A stretch of 64,000 bases of DNA from Bacillus sp. AFS006103 (GTDB lineage Bacteria; Bacillota; Bacilli; Bacillales; Cytobacillaceae): assembly GCA_002559145.1 (NCBI GenBank), contig NTXX01000010.1, positions 176,679-240,678 of the forward strand, written 5' to 3'. How positions within the stretch are numbered: the stretch's first letter is position 1; every line of letters starts with the position of its first letter. This document shows, piece after piece, positions 55,148 to 64,000 of this stretch. Under the pieces are notes generated by a model. That model did no database searches, was not told the DNA's origin, and was given only the letters and a program-made list of their open reading frames with translations. Both the position numbers and the translations under genes were made by a program.

Positions 55148-55160
55148 GAATCATGTTAAG

Positions 55161-55188
55161 AAACTCGTCGAATTGGCGAGTTTTTTTG
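55161..55188 (+). terminator. terminator of cls
   Basis: AAACTCG and CGAGTTT around a short loop, then seven T. Confidence 0.8.
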
Positions 55189-55249
55189 ATTTTAAAAGGA
55201 ATTATCGATAGATATAGCGAATTATGAAAGAAAAGGAGGAGATAAATAA

Positions 55250-56446
55250 TTGTTAACTGCGCAAACAAACACTGGTAAAAGTATTTGTCTAGGATTTGAT
55301 TACAAAAAGGACGCACTTTTGGACCTTCGAAGCAAAGAAGAATTTTATTGCCCTATTTGTGGAGAAAGGGTATTGCTGAAATTAGGAGATCAGCGGATTT
55401 TTCATTTTGCACATAAGCAAGTGGGAACTTGTCGTAATTTTTATGAAAATGAATCAATATCCCATATGGAGGGAAAACGTCAACTTTATCAGTGGCTAGT
55501 GGGACAAAAGATTCCTGCCATTTTAGAATATTATGATCGGGAAATTCAGCAGCGGCCTGATATCATTTTCCATCATAATGGGAAGAAATACGCATTAGAG
55601 TATCAATGCTCAACTATTTCAGATAGTAATTTTATCAAGCGGACGAATTCTTATCTGCAGAAAGGGTACATTCCAATATGGATTCTTGCTAGTAGTCAAA
55701 TTCACAATAAAAAGAAGAATATTGTTGCATTGTCAAACTTTCAGTATTTATTTTTACGGACAACATCCTCAGGAAAGTTCTATATCCCAGCATATTGCCC
55801 CGAAAAACAACAATTTCATCTGATTGATTCAATTCACCCCTACTCCATTAAAAAGGCCTTCGCCCATCATACTTTTCACCCTATAATGAAAATGAACGTA
55901 AATGACATAGTGGAACCTAAGGTAAAGCTCTCATTTGATTCATCAAGCTGGACACGGGAAATTGAAAAATTTATTCTGAATTGGACTATTCATCCTAATA
56001 AACAGCATAAAGCCTTCCTACATGAAATTTATAACAAAAATCTAAATCCTTTCTTATTGCCACCTGAAATTGGCCTGCCCGTCTCACACTCATTACTTCT
56101 CCAGACTCCTGCAATCATATGGCAAACGTATTTATATATGGATTTTATTGCCGCAAAAAGACCTGATGATTTGATTTCCCTTCATGAAATAAACTTCCAT
56201 TTACAAAAGAGGCTGAGTAAAAAGCAAATTGTCGTAAGAAATTTACCACAACTTGAACCGGTGAATCCATTATTAGCAATTACTGATTATCTTTTACTCT
56301 TAGAGCAATTGGGTATTCTAGCAAAAAAAGGGGAAACTACTTTCCAATTGAAAAAGGCCATCTCCATTCCCAAGTCCAATCGTGAAAGAGAGGAAGCAAA
56401 GCTGGCATTTTTTCAAAAATATCATCGAATCCAATCAATTAAATAA
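55250..56446 (+). CDS. coiA: competence protein CoiA
   Basis: 398 residues with a TTG start behind GGAGGAG. N-terminal zinc-like CPICG and HFAH (about 35-55), then a nuclease-like core with RPDIIFHHNGKKYALEYQC, the PD-(D/E)xK pattern. CoiA promotes recombination of incoming DNA during transformation. Complete frame, so with comZ, med and mecA the organism keeps parts of a competence system. Confidence 0.92.
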   Translation: MLTAQTNTGKSICLGFDYKKDALLDLRSKEEFYCPICGERVLLKLGDQRIFHFAHKQVGTCRNFYENESISHMEGKRQLYQWLVGQKIPAILEYYDREIQQRPDIIFHHNGKKYALEYQCSTISDSNFIKRTNSYLQKGYIPIWILASSQIHNKKKNIVALSNFQYLFLRTTSSGKFYIPAYCPEKQQFHLIDSIHPYSIKKAFAHHTFHPIMKMNVNDIVEPKVKLSFDSSSWTREIEKFILNWTIHPNKQHKAFLHEIYNKNLNPFLLPPEIGLPVSHSLLLQTPAIIWQTYLYMDFIAAKRPDDLISLHEINFHLQKRLSKKQIVVRNLPQLEPVNPLLAITDYLLLLEQLGILAKKGETTFQLKKAISIPKSNREREEAKLAFFQKYHRIQSIK

Positions 56447-56590
56447 ATGAAACCAGGTATAAGGGCATACTATATAGAGGTGTAAATAGTATCCTATCTG
56501 CCTAAACGGAAGAGGAGATTGAAAAGTTAGGGAGAATATAATAAATGATAACTATATTTCGAAGCCTAAAAAAAGAATGGAGGATGAAGG

Positions 56591-58414
56591 ATGGCAAATG
56601 AAACTGCAGTAAAATCACTGCCAGCAAGAAATGAGATTCCAGCGCAAGATACATGGAATTTAGAAGATATTTTCTCAAGTGACCAGGAGTGGGAAAAGGA
56701 GTTTCAAGAGGTAAAAGGCCAAATCCCTGGGATAAAAAACTTTGAAGGGAAATTAGGAGAAAGCGCAGAAACACTTTATGAAGCTCTTCAATTCCAAGAT
56801 AAACTGTTAGAACGGATTGGAAAACTTTATACATATTCACATATGCGTTATGACCAAGACACCACGAACTCATTTTACCAAGGTTTAGATGACAGAATGA
56901 AGAATCTGTATTCACAGGCAGCGAGTCAGTTAGCATTTATTGTTCCAGAAATTCTCTCACTAGATGAGAGCAAAGTAACTAGCTTCTTAAATGAGAAACC
57001 GGAATTAAAATTGTATGAGCATGCTTTAGCTGAAATTAATTTGCAAAGACCGCATGTCCTAACAGCGGAACAGGAAGCATTGCTCGCTGAGGCGAGTGAA
57101 GTGATGGATGCTTCTAGCAATACGTTTGGGATGTTGAACAATGCAGACCTCGAATTTCCAACAATTAAAGATGAAAATGGCGAAGAGGTAGAAATTACTC
57201 ATGGCCGATATATCCGCTTTTTAGAAAGCGCAGACCCTAGAGTAAGACAAGATGCCTTTAAGGCAGTATATAAGACGTATGGTGATTTTAAAAATACATT
57301 TTCAAGTACATTAAGTGGGAATGTGAAGAAGGATAATTTTAATGCCAGGGTAAGAAAGTATAATTCAGCCAGACATGCTGCCCTTTCTGCAAACAATATC
57401 CCAGAAAGCGTTTATGATAACCTTGTTAATGCGGTTACGGATAATCTTCATTTATTACATCGCTATATCAAGCTTCGTAAAAAAGTCCTAGGGCTTAATG
57501 AGCTTCATATGTATGATTTATTTACACCTCTTGTCAAAGATGTGAAAATGGAAATTAAATACGAAGAGGCAAAAGATTTAGTTATTAAAGGGTTAGCCCC
57601 ATTAGGTGAGGAATATTCGAATATATTAAAAGAAGGTTTTGAAAATCGCTGGGTCGATGTCCATGAAAATAAAGGAAAGCGGAGTGGGGCCTATTCTTCA
57701 GGGGCATATGGTACACATCCGTATATTCTGATGAATTGGCAGGATAATGTAAATAATTTATTTACACTTGCCCATGAATTTGGCCATTCTGTACACAGTT
57801 ATTATACAAGAAAATCACAGCCGTATCCTTATGGCAACTATTCTATTTTCGTTGCTGAAGTGGCTTCAACATGTAATGAAGCACTTCTTAATGACTATCT
57901 ATTGAAAACAATAGATGATGAACAGAAACGTATTTACTTACTCAACCATTATTTAGAAGGCTTTAGAGGCACCGTGTTCCGGCAAACTATGTTTGCAGAG
58001 TTTGAACACATAATCCATCAAAAGGCCCAAAATAACGAGGCGTTAACTGCAGACGCATTAACGGAAAGCTATTATGAATTAAATAAGAAATATTTCGGTG
58101 AAGAGGATATTGTAATTGATGAGGAAATCGGGTTAGAATGGGCAAGAATTCCACATTTTTATTATAATTATTATGTTTACCAATATGCCACTGGTTTTAG
58201 TGCAGCTACTGCGTTAAGCAAGCAAATTCTTGAAGAGGGTGAGCCGGCAGTCAAACGATACATCGACTTCTTAAGTTCAGGAAGTTCAGATTATCCAATC
58301 GAAGTCCTGAAAAAAGCTGGTGTAGATATGACAAGCGCTGATCCAATCAAGAATGCTTGTAAGGTATTTGAAGAGAAACTGAATGAATTAGAACAATTAT
58401 TATCAAAAGTATAA
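56591..58414 (+). CDS. pepF: oligoendopeptidase F
   Basis: 607-residue M3 metallopeptidase cleaving oligopeptides in the cytoplasm. Zinc motif HEFGH (in LFTLAHEFGHSVHSYYT, about 397-401) with a downstream Glu in VAEVASTCNEA. Length equals B. subtilis PepF (yjbG). Would process peptides imported by Opp and App. GGAGGATG upstream of ATG. Confidence 0.96.
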   Translation: MANETAVKSLPARNEIPAQDTWNLEDIFSSDQEWEKEFQEVKGQIPGIKNFEGKLGESAETLYEALQFQDKLLERIGKLYTYSHMRYDQDTTNSFYQGLDDRMKNLYSQAASQLAFIVPEILSLDESKVTSFLNEKPELKLYEHALAEINLQRPHVLTAEQEALLAEASEVMDASSNTFGMLNNADLEFPTIKDENGEEVEITHGRYIRFLESADPRVRQDAFKAVYKTYGDFKNTFSSTLSGNVKKDNFNARVRKYNSARHAALSANNIPESVYDNLVNAVTDNLHLLHRYIKLRKKVLGLNELHMYDLFTPLVKDVKMEIKYEEAKDLVIKGLAPLGEEYSNILKEGFENRWVDVHENKGKRSGAYSSGAYGTHPYILMNWQDNVNNLFTLAHEFGHSVHSYYTRKSQPYPYGNYSIFVAEVASTCNEALLNDYLLKTIDDEQKRIYLLNHYLEGFRGTVFRQTMFAEFEHIIHQKAQNNEALTADALTESYYELNKKYFGEEDIVIDEEIGLEWARIPHFYYNYYVYQYATGFSAATALSKQILEEGEPAVKRYIDFLSSGSSDYPIEVLKKAGVDMTSADPIKNACKVFEEKLNELEQLLSKV

Positions 58415-58416
58415 AT

Positions 58417-58450
58417 AAAGGGATGGTGCCTGTTGGCAGCCATCCCTTTT
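58417..58450 (+). terminator. terminator of pepF
   Basis: AAAGGGATGG-TGCC folds with GGCA-G-CCATCCCTTT, one bulge, T-run. It overlaps the stop of the small minus-strand gene. Confidence 0.8.
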
Positions 58451-58622
58451 AAAATCCTCTAAACCTCTTTCGGTCATTAAGATAAAAAATGAAAATAAAG
58501 ATGGATACAAACAAAATGGGTGTACTAACTAATAGAGGAAAGATCTTTAACAAAGCGAGTATTTGAAGGAAAAAAGCAATGAACATAAAAAGCACCATAA
58601 TAACGAAAGGGAATTTTCTCAT
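58449..58622 (-). CDS. 57-residue two-helix membrane protein, unknown
   Basis: Small gene of 58 codons beginning MRKFPFVIMVLFMFIAFFLQ and ending FYLNDRKRFRGF. AAGGGTGG lies nine bases before the ATG. Two hydrophobic helices (about 4-26 and 29-48) and a basic tail. I know no family name. It lies between pepF and RoxS, on the strand opposite both. Confidence 0.6.
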   Translation of the reverse strand: MRKFPFVIMVLFMFIAFFLQILALLKIFPLLVSTPILFVSIFIFIFYLNDRKRFRGF

Positions 58623-58713
58623 AGAATATTGCCACCCTTATTAAAAGTAAGTTTTTATTCTTTGTACTACTATGTTTATTGTCCTTTCGATGGAATTATG
58701 ATTTTTGACAATT

Positions 58714-58766
58714 ATGTGAAATAAGGCACAAACTTATTGTCAGCCTCTTTGATCCCATGCTATATT
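58714..58766 (+). promoter_or_regulatory. roxS promoter with Rex-like site
   Basis: TTGTCA (58737-58742), 18-bp spacer, TATATT (58761-58766). Upstream, ATGTGAA-ATAA-GGCACAA (58714-58731) matches 11 of 14 bases of the Rex operator. B. subtilis roxS is known to respond to ResD and Rex, i.e. to NO and NADH. Confidence 0.45.
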
Positions 58767-58773
58767 ATATACG

Positions 58774-58896
58774 TGAAGTTGATCACAACAAACATATACC
58801 CCTTTGTTTGAACCGTGAAAAATTTCTCCCATCCCCTTTGTTCGTATAATAGAAAAATGCCTTGCAGTGTAACAGCTGCAAGGCATTTTCGTTTTT
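58774..58896 (+). ncRNA. roxS: small regulatory RNA RoxS (RsaE)
   Basis: About 120-nt sRNA recognised by its highly conserved C-rich motifs: ACCCCTTTGTTTGAACCGTG (from 58798) and CTCCCATCCCCTTTG (58825-58839), which pair with ribosome sites of central-metabolism and respiration mRNAs. Terminator stem AAAATGCCTTGCAG (58854-58867) with its complement (58876-58889). The place between pepF and spxH is the same as for RsaE of Staphylococcus. Known function: lowers TCA-cycle and NADH-producing genes. Confidence 0.92.
58854..58889. terminator. shared terminator of roxS and, on the other strand, spxH
   Basis: Fourteen-bp stem flanked by T-tracts on both strands. Confidence 0.87.
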
Positions 58897-58906
58897 ATAT
58901 AAAAGT

Positions 58907-58933
58907 AAAAATGCCGGTTAATCCCGGCATTTT
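58907..58933 (-). terminator. first terminator of spxH
   Basis: AAAATGCCGG and complement. It lies directly after the spxH stop, so spxH has two tandem terminators. Confidence 0.8.
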
Positions 58934-59803
58934 CTATTCTTCGATATACCTCCAAAAGGTCCCATATTTAGCGGGAATCTGTTCGACCACCTGCTTTAAA
59001 AGTAGTTTTTTCATTTCCCGTTCAATTTGCGAAATAGACATATTATAAACCACTGCAATTTCCTTTGAGGCAACAAATTTAAAAAATCTCATAAACGTTT
59101 CTATCGGAGGCGGGGGAGTCAGTACTGGTTTTTCAGAAAGCATTTCCTCTAAAATTTGGACATATATTTCATATGGGTAAGAACCCGTTATCTTAATTCC
59201 TTCATCCTCAACATTTTCATTGAAAAATACTAATGTGGGAATTTCTTGTACATCCATTTCTGATGTGATTTTTAAATCACATTGGAAGGCTTTCGCGGCA
59301 CTATCGGAATGGATATCAACCATGAATTCCTCCACATCCAAACCTAGACTCCTTGCACAATCCTTTAACACTTCAAGATTAGAAATATTTCGTTTTTCTA
59401 AAAATAATCCTTCTTGAATTCTTCTCAGGAAACGAAGACCAGCACGCCTTCCCTGCAGCTCAGCTGCCTTTAGAGCAATTGAAACTGTATAAGGTGAATC
59501 GACAGGATTTTCTAACCAAAGGCTCCCATCACATGACATACCAGATCTGCTAGCAGTCTTCTCCCAAACTTGAGCGATATTCTCAAAATTCTTTTTCTTA
59601 CTCAAATTTAAATCGGCTAATCGTCCACTTAAAATATGCTTTATAGAAAAATAACGACCGTATTCGATTTGAAGCTTCTTTAAAATAGGTTCCAATGCCC
59701 AACATTCCGGACATAATGGGTCAATAAACATATAAATCTCAATCGGCTTTTTTTCACTACCACTACACTGCTGCTTAGAGCCCGAAAATCTTGAACTATT
59801 CAC
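58934..59803 (-). CDS. spxH: ClpXP adaptor SpxH (YjbH)
   Basis: 289-residue DsbA/thioredoxin-like adaptor that delivers Spx to ClpXP. CPEC active-site pair in [14 protein letters not shown] and cis-Pro in [11 protein letters not shown] place the start at a GTG (59803), five bases after AGGTGA; this gives 22 residues before EIYMF, about as in B. subtilis, whereas the ATG at 59827 would lie deep in yjbI without a ribosome site. Overlaps yjbI by eight bases. Confidence 0.92.
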   Translation of the reverse strand: MNSSRFSGSKQQCSGSEKKPIEIYMFIDPLCPECWALEPILKKLQIEYGRYFSIKHILSGRLADLNLSKKKNFENIAQVWEKTASRSGMSCDGSLWLENPVDSPYTVSIALKAAELQGRRAGLRFLRRIQEGLFLEKRNISNLEVLKDCARSLGLDVEEFMVDIHSDSAAKAFQCDLKITSEMDVQEIPTLVFFNENVEDEGIKITGSYPYEIYVQILEEMLSEKPVLTPPPPIETFMRFFKFVASKEIAVVYNMSISQIEREMKKLLLKQVVEQIPAKYGTFWRYIEE

Positions 59804-60203
59804 GATCTTCACCTGATATCGCGCCATCAGGCGTGTTAATCATATGTTGGGCAGTAAGGTAAAGTCGTGAATAAAAATCGTCCCTTATCGGCCCCTGTAA
59901 GCCAATTATATCCATTGCTTGAGTCATACATGATAACCAAGCCCTCGCTCGTATTGGAGTAACCGGAAATGGCAAATGGCGAGCACGCATCATCGGATGG
60001 CCATGCTCTTCTGTATACAATGCAGGTCCGCCTAAATATTGAGTTAAGAATTGCTTTTGTTTTCGAGCAATCTCAGTAAATTGATTTGGGAATATAGGAG
60101 CAAGATCAGGATGTTGTGCAACAAGGCCATAAAAAGTGTCCACAAGACGGTGTAAGGTATCTTCACCTATGGATTCAAATGGTGAAAGCTTTCTCTCAAT
60201 CAT
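59796..60203 (-). CDS. yjbI: truncated haemoglobin YjbI (group II)
   Basis: 135-residue 2-on-2 globin: Tyr in [14 protein letters not shown], proximal His in RARHLPFPV and Trp in ARAWLSCM, the group II signature. Probable role: O2/NO handling. First gene of the yjbI-spxH unit; GGGGAG before the ATG. Confidence 0.93.
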   Translation of the reverse strand: MIERKLSPFESIGEDTLHRLVDTFYGLVAQHPDLAPIFPNQFTEIARKQKQFLTQYLGGPALYTEEHGHPMMRARHLPFPVTPIRARAWLSCMTQAMDIIGLQGPIRDDFYSRLYLTAQHMINTPDGAISGEDRE

Positions 60204-60400
60204 GTTGACAACTCCCCTAAAGTATTATGTAAATTAATTTTAACAATGCCCATTTCATATCTCAAATTAATTGCTTTGAAAATGCGAATTTGTCATCTAA
60301 AGGCATTATTAATGTATACCAATTGAGAAAATTTTAATAGAAGAAATAGAAAGGAGTATGTTGGAAATAACTCCAAATCTCAAAACTGCTCTAATTCTTC

Positions 60401-61000
60401 TTACAAGATTTTATTTTCGTTCGTTTGATCAAACTTTTGTTTATAGAAACGGACAATTTTATTTTCTGTCTTTCGAGAAGGAATCTTTAATTGCTTTAGG
60501 AGTTCCAAAAAAATTTTCTCTCCAAACTGATAATCCTCAACCTCATATTCTAATTCATAATCTTCTTTGCTTAGATAGATACTATGGTCCAACACTAGTA
60601 ACCCCTGCTTGTATTCCAACTCAACTCGCTCCGTAATTAAGGATCCAAAATATTCAATAGTAGAAAAAGAAATTTGGTATTCTTCGATAAGAGATCGAAT
60701 GATTCCAGTTGGTAGGATGCCCTGATGAATGGCCATTAAGACCTCTTCTTCCCCAATGACTTGATTGGTCTCAAGCAGCCCCACGTTTGCTGGCTGTTTT
60801 AATGTCATTTCGTAGGTTCCGCCCTTTTTGCGAATTCTTAGTGCAGAATTATTACTTTTTAAAGCAAAATCAGGTGTATCAAAGTAGTGGTTTTCCTGGG
60901 AGAATATTTGGCTTTGGCTGATCTTGAAATACTTAAGGAGGCTTTCATATTCTATTTTTGTCAGCATATTTTTAAATTCGATTTCGATATTTTGCGTCAT
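60401..61000 (-). CDS. yjbK: CYTH domain protein YjbK
   Basis: 199-residue triphosphate-tunnel fold protein: ExExK motif EIEFK (6-10), HYFDTPDFAL, ALRIRKK, LTLK-type TLKQ, and the later paired acidic strands VELEYKQG and ELEYEVED. Phosphatase or cyclase activity is typical for the fold; B. subtilis YjbK substrate is not known to me. AAAGGATG upstream. Monocistronic. Confidence 0.92.
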   Translation of the reverse strand: MTQNIEIEFKNMLTKIEYESLLKYFKISQSQIFSQENHYFDTPDFALKSNNSALRIRKKGGTYEMTLKQPANVGLLETNQVIGEEEVLMAIHQGILPTGIIRSLIEEYQISFSTIEYFGSLITERVELEYKQGLLVLDHSIYLSKEDYELEYEVEDYQFGEKIFLELLKQLKIPSRKTENKIVRFYKQKFDQTNENKIL

Positions 61001-61120
61001 GGTTTAACATCCTTTCAACCTAGAGTTTTTCTCGATTATCCGTACCGACTTCAATATCAATTCTTGGGAGAAATGCATGAATTATGCTAAAATAAGTAGG
61101 GAGATAATGGAGGTAGAGAG

Positions 61121-61486
61121 ATGAAGAAAAATATTACAATTCTAAAAGCATACATACTTGAAGATAAACTAATGTTAGAAACGAATGAGTCAATTATTGA
61201 TTTTGTTCCAGAGGAACAGATTCTTGTTGATTCTATCCAATACTCTTTCATTTACTTAATGGAAGATAAAAATGATTATACATATATCGTTTTACATGAA
61301 CAAATCTGGCCGCTTTTAAATAATGCCTATGAAAAAAGGTTACCTGTTTGGATTTCCTTTAATGATGAGCAAAAAGAATTGGTAAATTTCCATGAGGAAT
61401 TTGATTATGTCCTATCTAATATTAAGGGAAATAGTAATTATGGGAAAGAATTGGTTTCAAAGGTAGAGAGTATATTCTTAACATAA
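61121..61486 (+). CDS. yjbL: YjbL family protein (UPF0738)
   Basis: 121 residues, soluble, function unknown. Opens MKKNITILKAYILEDKLMLE; length and position between yjbK and yjbM match B. subtilis YjbL. GGAGG seven bases before the ATG. yjbM follows after 19 bases. Confidence 0.88.
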   Translation: MKKNITILKAYILEDKLMLETNESIIDFVPEEQILVDSIQYSFIYLMEDKNDYTYIVLHEQIWPLLNNAYEKRLPVWISFNDEQKELVNFHEEFDYVLSNIKGNSNYGKELVSKVESIFLT

Positions 61487-61505
61487 TTTGGTTTGAGGTG
61501 AAATC

Positions 61506-62144
61506 ATGAAGCATTGGGACCAATTTTTAGCCCCATATAAACAGGCTGTAGCAGAATTAAAAGTAAAATTAAAGGGGATGAGAGGTCTATTCGAACTTGA
61601 TGCCACTCATTCACCGATTGAATTTGTTACAGGAAGAGTTAAACCAATCGCAAGTATTCTTGACAAAGCAAATCAAAAAGGAATACCACTAGAAAGATTG
61701 GAAGAAGAAATGCAAGATATTGCGGGTATGCGTATTATGTGTCAGTTCGTCGATGACATTCATACGGTCGTCGATTTATTACGAAACCGCAATGATTTTG
61801 AAATTGTCGAGGATAGAGATTATATATCACATAAAAAGACAAGCGGGTATAGGTCCTACCATGTTGTTATTCGCTACCCAGTTCAAACCATCCATGGAGA
61901 AAAGAAGATCTTAGCGGAAATTCAGATACGAACGCTTGCAATGAATTTTTGGGCGACAATTGAACATACATTAAGCTATAAGTACAAGGGCGTTTTTCCC
62001 AGTGATATTCAAATGCGTTTGCAAAGAGCTGCGGAAGCAGCATTTCGTTTAGACGAGGAAATGTCATTGATTCGCGGTGAAATACAGGATGCTCAAGCAT
62101 TTTTTACAAGAAAGAAAGAATTGAAACAAGAAGAAAAGGATTAA
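61506..62144 (+). CDS. yjbM: small alarmone synthetase YjbM (SasB/RelQ)
   Basis: 212-residue (p)ppGpp synthetase without hydrolase or TGS domains. Motifs: [28 protein letters not shown] (substrate binding), and [19 protein letters not shown] with the catalytic acidic residue. Forms an allosteric tetramer in B. subtilis. Followed 53 bases later by NAD kinase. Confidence 0.95.
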   Translation: MKHWDQFLAPYKQAVAELKVKLKGMRGLFELDATHSPIEFVTGRVKPIASILDKANQKGIPLERLEEEMQDIAGMRIMCQFVDDIHTVVDLLRNRNDFEIVEDRDYISHKKTSGYRSYHVVIRYPVQTIHGEKKILAEIQIRTLAMNFWATIEHTLSYKYKGVFPSDIQMRLQRAAEAAFRLDEEMSLIRGEIQDAQAFFTRKKELKQEEKD

Positions 62145-62197
62145 TTGTCAATACCGCCTTTCGAATAGCCAAACAAGCCACAAGGAGCAAAAATACT

Positions 62198-62992
62198 ATG
62201 AAATTTGCGATTACATCAAAAGGAGATCAGAAATCAAATATCTTAATGCACAAAATGAGGACCTATTTACTTGATTTTGATCTTGTGTACGATGAGGACC
62301 AACCAGATATAGTTGTTTCCATTGGTGGTGACGGGACACTCCTTTATGCCTTTCATCGTTATAGCAGCCGATTGGATAAAACGGCTTTTGTCGGAATTCA
62401 CACGGGCCATCTCGGCTTTTATGCAGATTGGATTCCCGATGAAATTGAAAAGTTAGTGATTGCGATTGCTAAAACCCCCTATCATGTCGTGGAATACCCA
62501 TTGTTAGAGGTGATTATCCGTTATTCTCATGCAGGCAAGGAATCAAGGTATCTTGCCTTAAATGAGTCAACGGTTAAAAGTGTTGAAGGGACACTCGTGA
62601 TGGATGTGGAAATCCGCGGACAGCATTTTGAGCGGTTCCGTGGTGACGGTTTATGCGTTTCAACTCCATCAGGAAGTACTGCCTATAATAAGGCGCTTGG
62701 CGGGGCGATTATCCATCCGTCGATTGCTGCCCTCCAAGTGGCTGAAATGGCATCGATTAATAACAAAGTTTTTAGAACCATAGGCTCGCCGCTTATTCTC
62801 CCTGCACACCATACCTGTATGCTTAAACCGGTAAATCGGTCTGATTTTCAAGTGACAATCGACCATCTGACACTGCTTCATAAGGATGTAAAATCCATTC
62901 AATTTAGGGTGCCAGAGGAAAAAATTCGCTTTGCCCGTTTCCGGCCGTTTCCTTTTTGGAAAAGAGTACATGATTCCTTTATTTCCGATTGA
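62198..62992 (+). CDS. nadF: NAD kinase
   Basis: Phosphorylates NAD to NADP. 264 residues with GGDGTLL (43-49), the conserved NE in LALNEST, and [15 protein letters not shown]. Same place as B. subtilis nadF (ppnKA/yjbN), the vegetative enzyme. CAAGGAG ribosome site. Confidence 0.95.
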   Translation: MKFAITSKGDQKSNILMHKMRTYLLDFDLVYDEDQPDIVVSIGGDGTLLYAFHRYSSRLDKTAFVGIHTGHLGFYADWIPDEIEKLVIAIAKTPYHVVEYPLLEVIIRYSHAGKESRYLALNESTVKSVEGTLVMDVEIRGQHFERFRGDGLCVSTPSGSTAYNKALGGAIIHPSIAALQVAEMASINNKVFRTIGSPLILPAHHTCMLKPVNRSDFQVTIDHLTLLHKDVKSIQFRVPEEKIRFARFRPFPFWKRVHDSFISD

Positions 62993-63010
62993 CGTGAAGG
63001 GGGCATGGTC

Positions 63011-63916
63011 ATGTATTCTCTCTTTAAATTGAAGTGGATTATTAATGAAGGTGATGCCGGGAAATTATTAAGGGAATTTTTAAAGAAGGAAGAGATTTCT
63101 CGGACTGCCTTAACGGATATTAAGTTCAAGGGTGGGAGTATCCAAGTAAATGGAGAAGAAGTAAATGTTCGATACAAACTATCAATAGGGGAGGAAGTAA
63201 CGGTTTTTTTTCCAATGGAGTATCCTAGTGAGGGACTTAAGGGAGAAGAAATCCCGTTAACAATCCTATACGAGGATGAGTATCTTTTAGTAATAAATAA
63301 GCCGTCAGGAATGAATACGATTCCGTCTCGAGAGCATCCTGACGGTAGCCTTGCGAATGCACTAATTGGTTATTATCAGCAAACTGGACTACAGACCACT
63401 TCCCATATTGTTACTCGGCTAGACAGAGATACTTCAGGAATTGTTCTCGTAGCGAAGCATCGTCATGTCCACCATTTGTTTAGTATGATGCAGCGTAGTG
63501 GTGAGGTTAAGAGGACTTATGAAGCATTTGCAGAAGGCAGAGTTTTGTTAGAAAGTGGTACTATACAGGCGCCAATTGGACGCAAAGATGACAGTATAAT
63601 TGAGAGAGAAGTTCGTGAGGATGGGCAATTTGCCTGCACCCACTATCGGGTACTTGAGCGAAATCATGGTTTTACTTATTTAGAGCTATCGCTTGATACT
63701 GGACGAACCCATCAAATTCGGGTTCATATGACTTATTTAAAGCATCCTTTGCTTGGTGATGATTTGTATGGAGGAGATCGGTCCTTAATTGCCAGGCAGG
63801 CACTTCACTGTAAAAAAATAAAATTTATTCACCCATTTTTGAGAAAGGAAATGATTTTTACTGCACCACTTCCAGATGATATGGGTGAAATCTTAGAGGC
63901 TGACTCGCTTTTTTAG
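63011..63916 (+). CDS. yjbO: RluD-family 23S rRNA pseudouridine synthase (YjbO)
   Basis: 301 residues: S4-like RNA-binding N-terminus (about 8-62), catalytic Asp138 in TRLDRDTSGIVL, and GRTHQIRVHM and LLGDDLYGG. Start at ATG 63011, seven bases after AAGGGGG (ATG 63005 too close). It starts 18 bases after nadF and is probably co-transcribed. Exact rRNA site unproven. Confidence 0.92.
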   Translation: MYSLFKLKWIINEGDAGKLLREFLKKEEISRTALTDIKFKGGSIQVNGEEVNVRYKLSIGEEVTVFFPMEYPSEGLKGEEIPLTILYEDEYLLVINKPSGMNTIPSREHPDGSLANALIGYYQQTGLQTTSHIVTRLDRDTSGIVLVAKHRHVHHLFSMMQRSGEVKRTYEAFAEGRVLLESGTIQAPIGRKDDSIIEREVREDGQFACTHYRVLERNHGFTYLELSLDTGRTHQIRVHMTYLKHPLLGDDLYGGDRSLIARQALHCKKIKFIHPFLRKEMIFTAPLPDDMGEILEADSLF

Positions 63917-63965
63917 GAGGCAGCCTTTTTCAAGATAAGAAGCATGAGTTTTTGAACTTAGATAA

Positions 63966-64000
63966 CAGTCTAGCTCCGGAGCCCTAGCGGCTAGTGTCCT
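63966..64000 (+). repeat. start of a dispersed Bacillus-type intergenic repeat (cut by window edge)
   Basis: CAGTCTAGCTCCGGAGCCCT followed by AGCGGCTAGTGTCCT. The first half resembles the copy at 38784-38811 on the other strand. Repeats of this form usually go on with a long GC-rich hairpin beyond the edge. Confidence 0.6.

Noticed and set aside
58740..59048. Overlapping frames of 70-77 codons on both strands around 58.8-59.0 kb
   Set aside because: They lie across RoxS, its terminator and the spxH 3' end, lack ribosome sites and have no protein-like pattern.
60358..60636. 92-codon plus-strand frame
   Set aside because: Antisense to yjbK, which has a clear CYTH pattern and ribosome site.

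Overview
The window is chromosomal DNA of a low-GC, endospore-forming Bacillaceae. Gene order follows the Bacillus subtilis addA-gerP-yis-yit-yja-yjb arc almost gene for gene: addA, gerPF-PA, yisL, yisN, asnO, yitK, cvfB, yitS, yitT, yitU, yitW, yjzC, yjzD, yjaU, yjaV, med, comZ, fabH-fabF, yjaZ, appDFABC, yjbA, trpS, oppABCDF, spx, mecA, coiA, pepF, spxH, yjbI, yjbK, yjbL, yjbM, nadF, yjbO. Genes absent from that arc of B. subtilis are set into it: a tungsten/molybdopterin aldehyde oxidoreductase module, a molybdenum cofactor and Fnr block, clpB and a membrane-anchored amylase-like protein. I infer a facultative anaerobe of the Neobacillus/Bacillus sensu lato type. The species cannot be read from the sequence.

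Layout. 1-3.9 kb: 3' end of addA, the complete six-gene gerP spore-coat operon (minus strand) and yisL. 4.0-7.7 kb: MoaD-like carrier, a second small protein ending in Gly-Gly, aldehyde ferredoxin oxidoreductase and a MoeB/ThiF adenylyltransferase. 7.8-18.5 kb: yisN, asnO, a GH13 protein that has lost its catalytic residues, a short-chain dehydrogenase, yitK, cvfB, yitS/T/U/W and several very small genes. 18.6-26.7 kb: a radical SAM/SPASM gene, two Fnr paralogues, moaA, ric, moeA-mobB, ywiC and an unassigned structured RNA. 26.9-36.6 kb: yjzC, CtsR-controlled clpB, yjzD, yjaU/V, med-comZ, FapR-controlled fabH-fabF and yjaZ. 36.7-51.3 kb: two complete oligopeptide ABC transporters (app and opp), separated by yjbA, T-box-controlled trpS and a small membrane protein. 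51.4-64 kb: spx, mecA, cls, coiA, pepF, the small RNA RoxS/RsaE, spxH-yjbI, yjbK, yjbL, the small alarmone synthetase yjbM, NAD kinase and a pseudouridine synthase.

How parts work together. The 18.6-26.7 kb block looks like one anaerobic regulatory unit. Both Fnr proteins keep the three C-terminal cysteines and the Asp that bind the B. subtilis-type [4Fe-4S] cluster. Four promoters in the block (radical SAM gene, ric, the RNA, ywiC) carry a TGTGA-N6-TCACT-like box whose centre lies exactly 29.5 bp before the first base of a -10 hexamer, the class II (-41.5) activator position. moeA keeps only the upstream half-site in the same register. MoaA, MoeA, MobB, MoeB and MoaD would supply the pterin cofactor that AOR needs. 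The spx, mecA, spxH and clpB genes form a proteolysis and stress group.

Most notable: (1) a roughly 180-nt structured RNA between mobB and ywiC with an Fnr-type promoter and its own terminator, which I cannot assign to a known family; (2) the Fnr promoter set with identical geometry; (3) a membrane-anchored GH13 pseudo-enzyme with all three catalytic carboxylates replaced. The small RNA between pepF and spxH is the known RoxS/RsaE.
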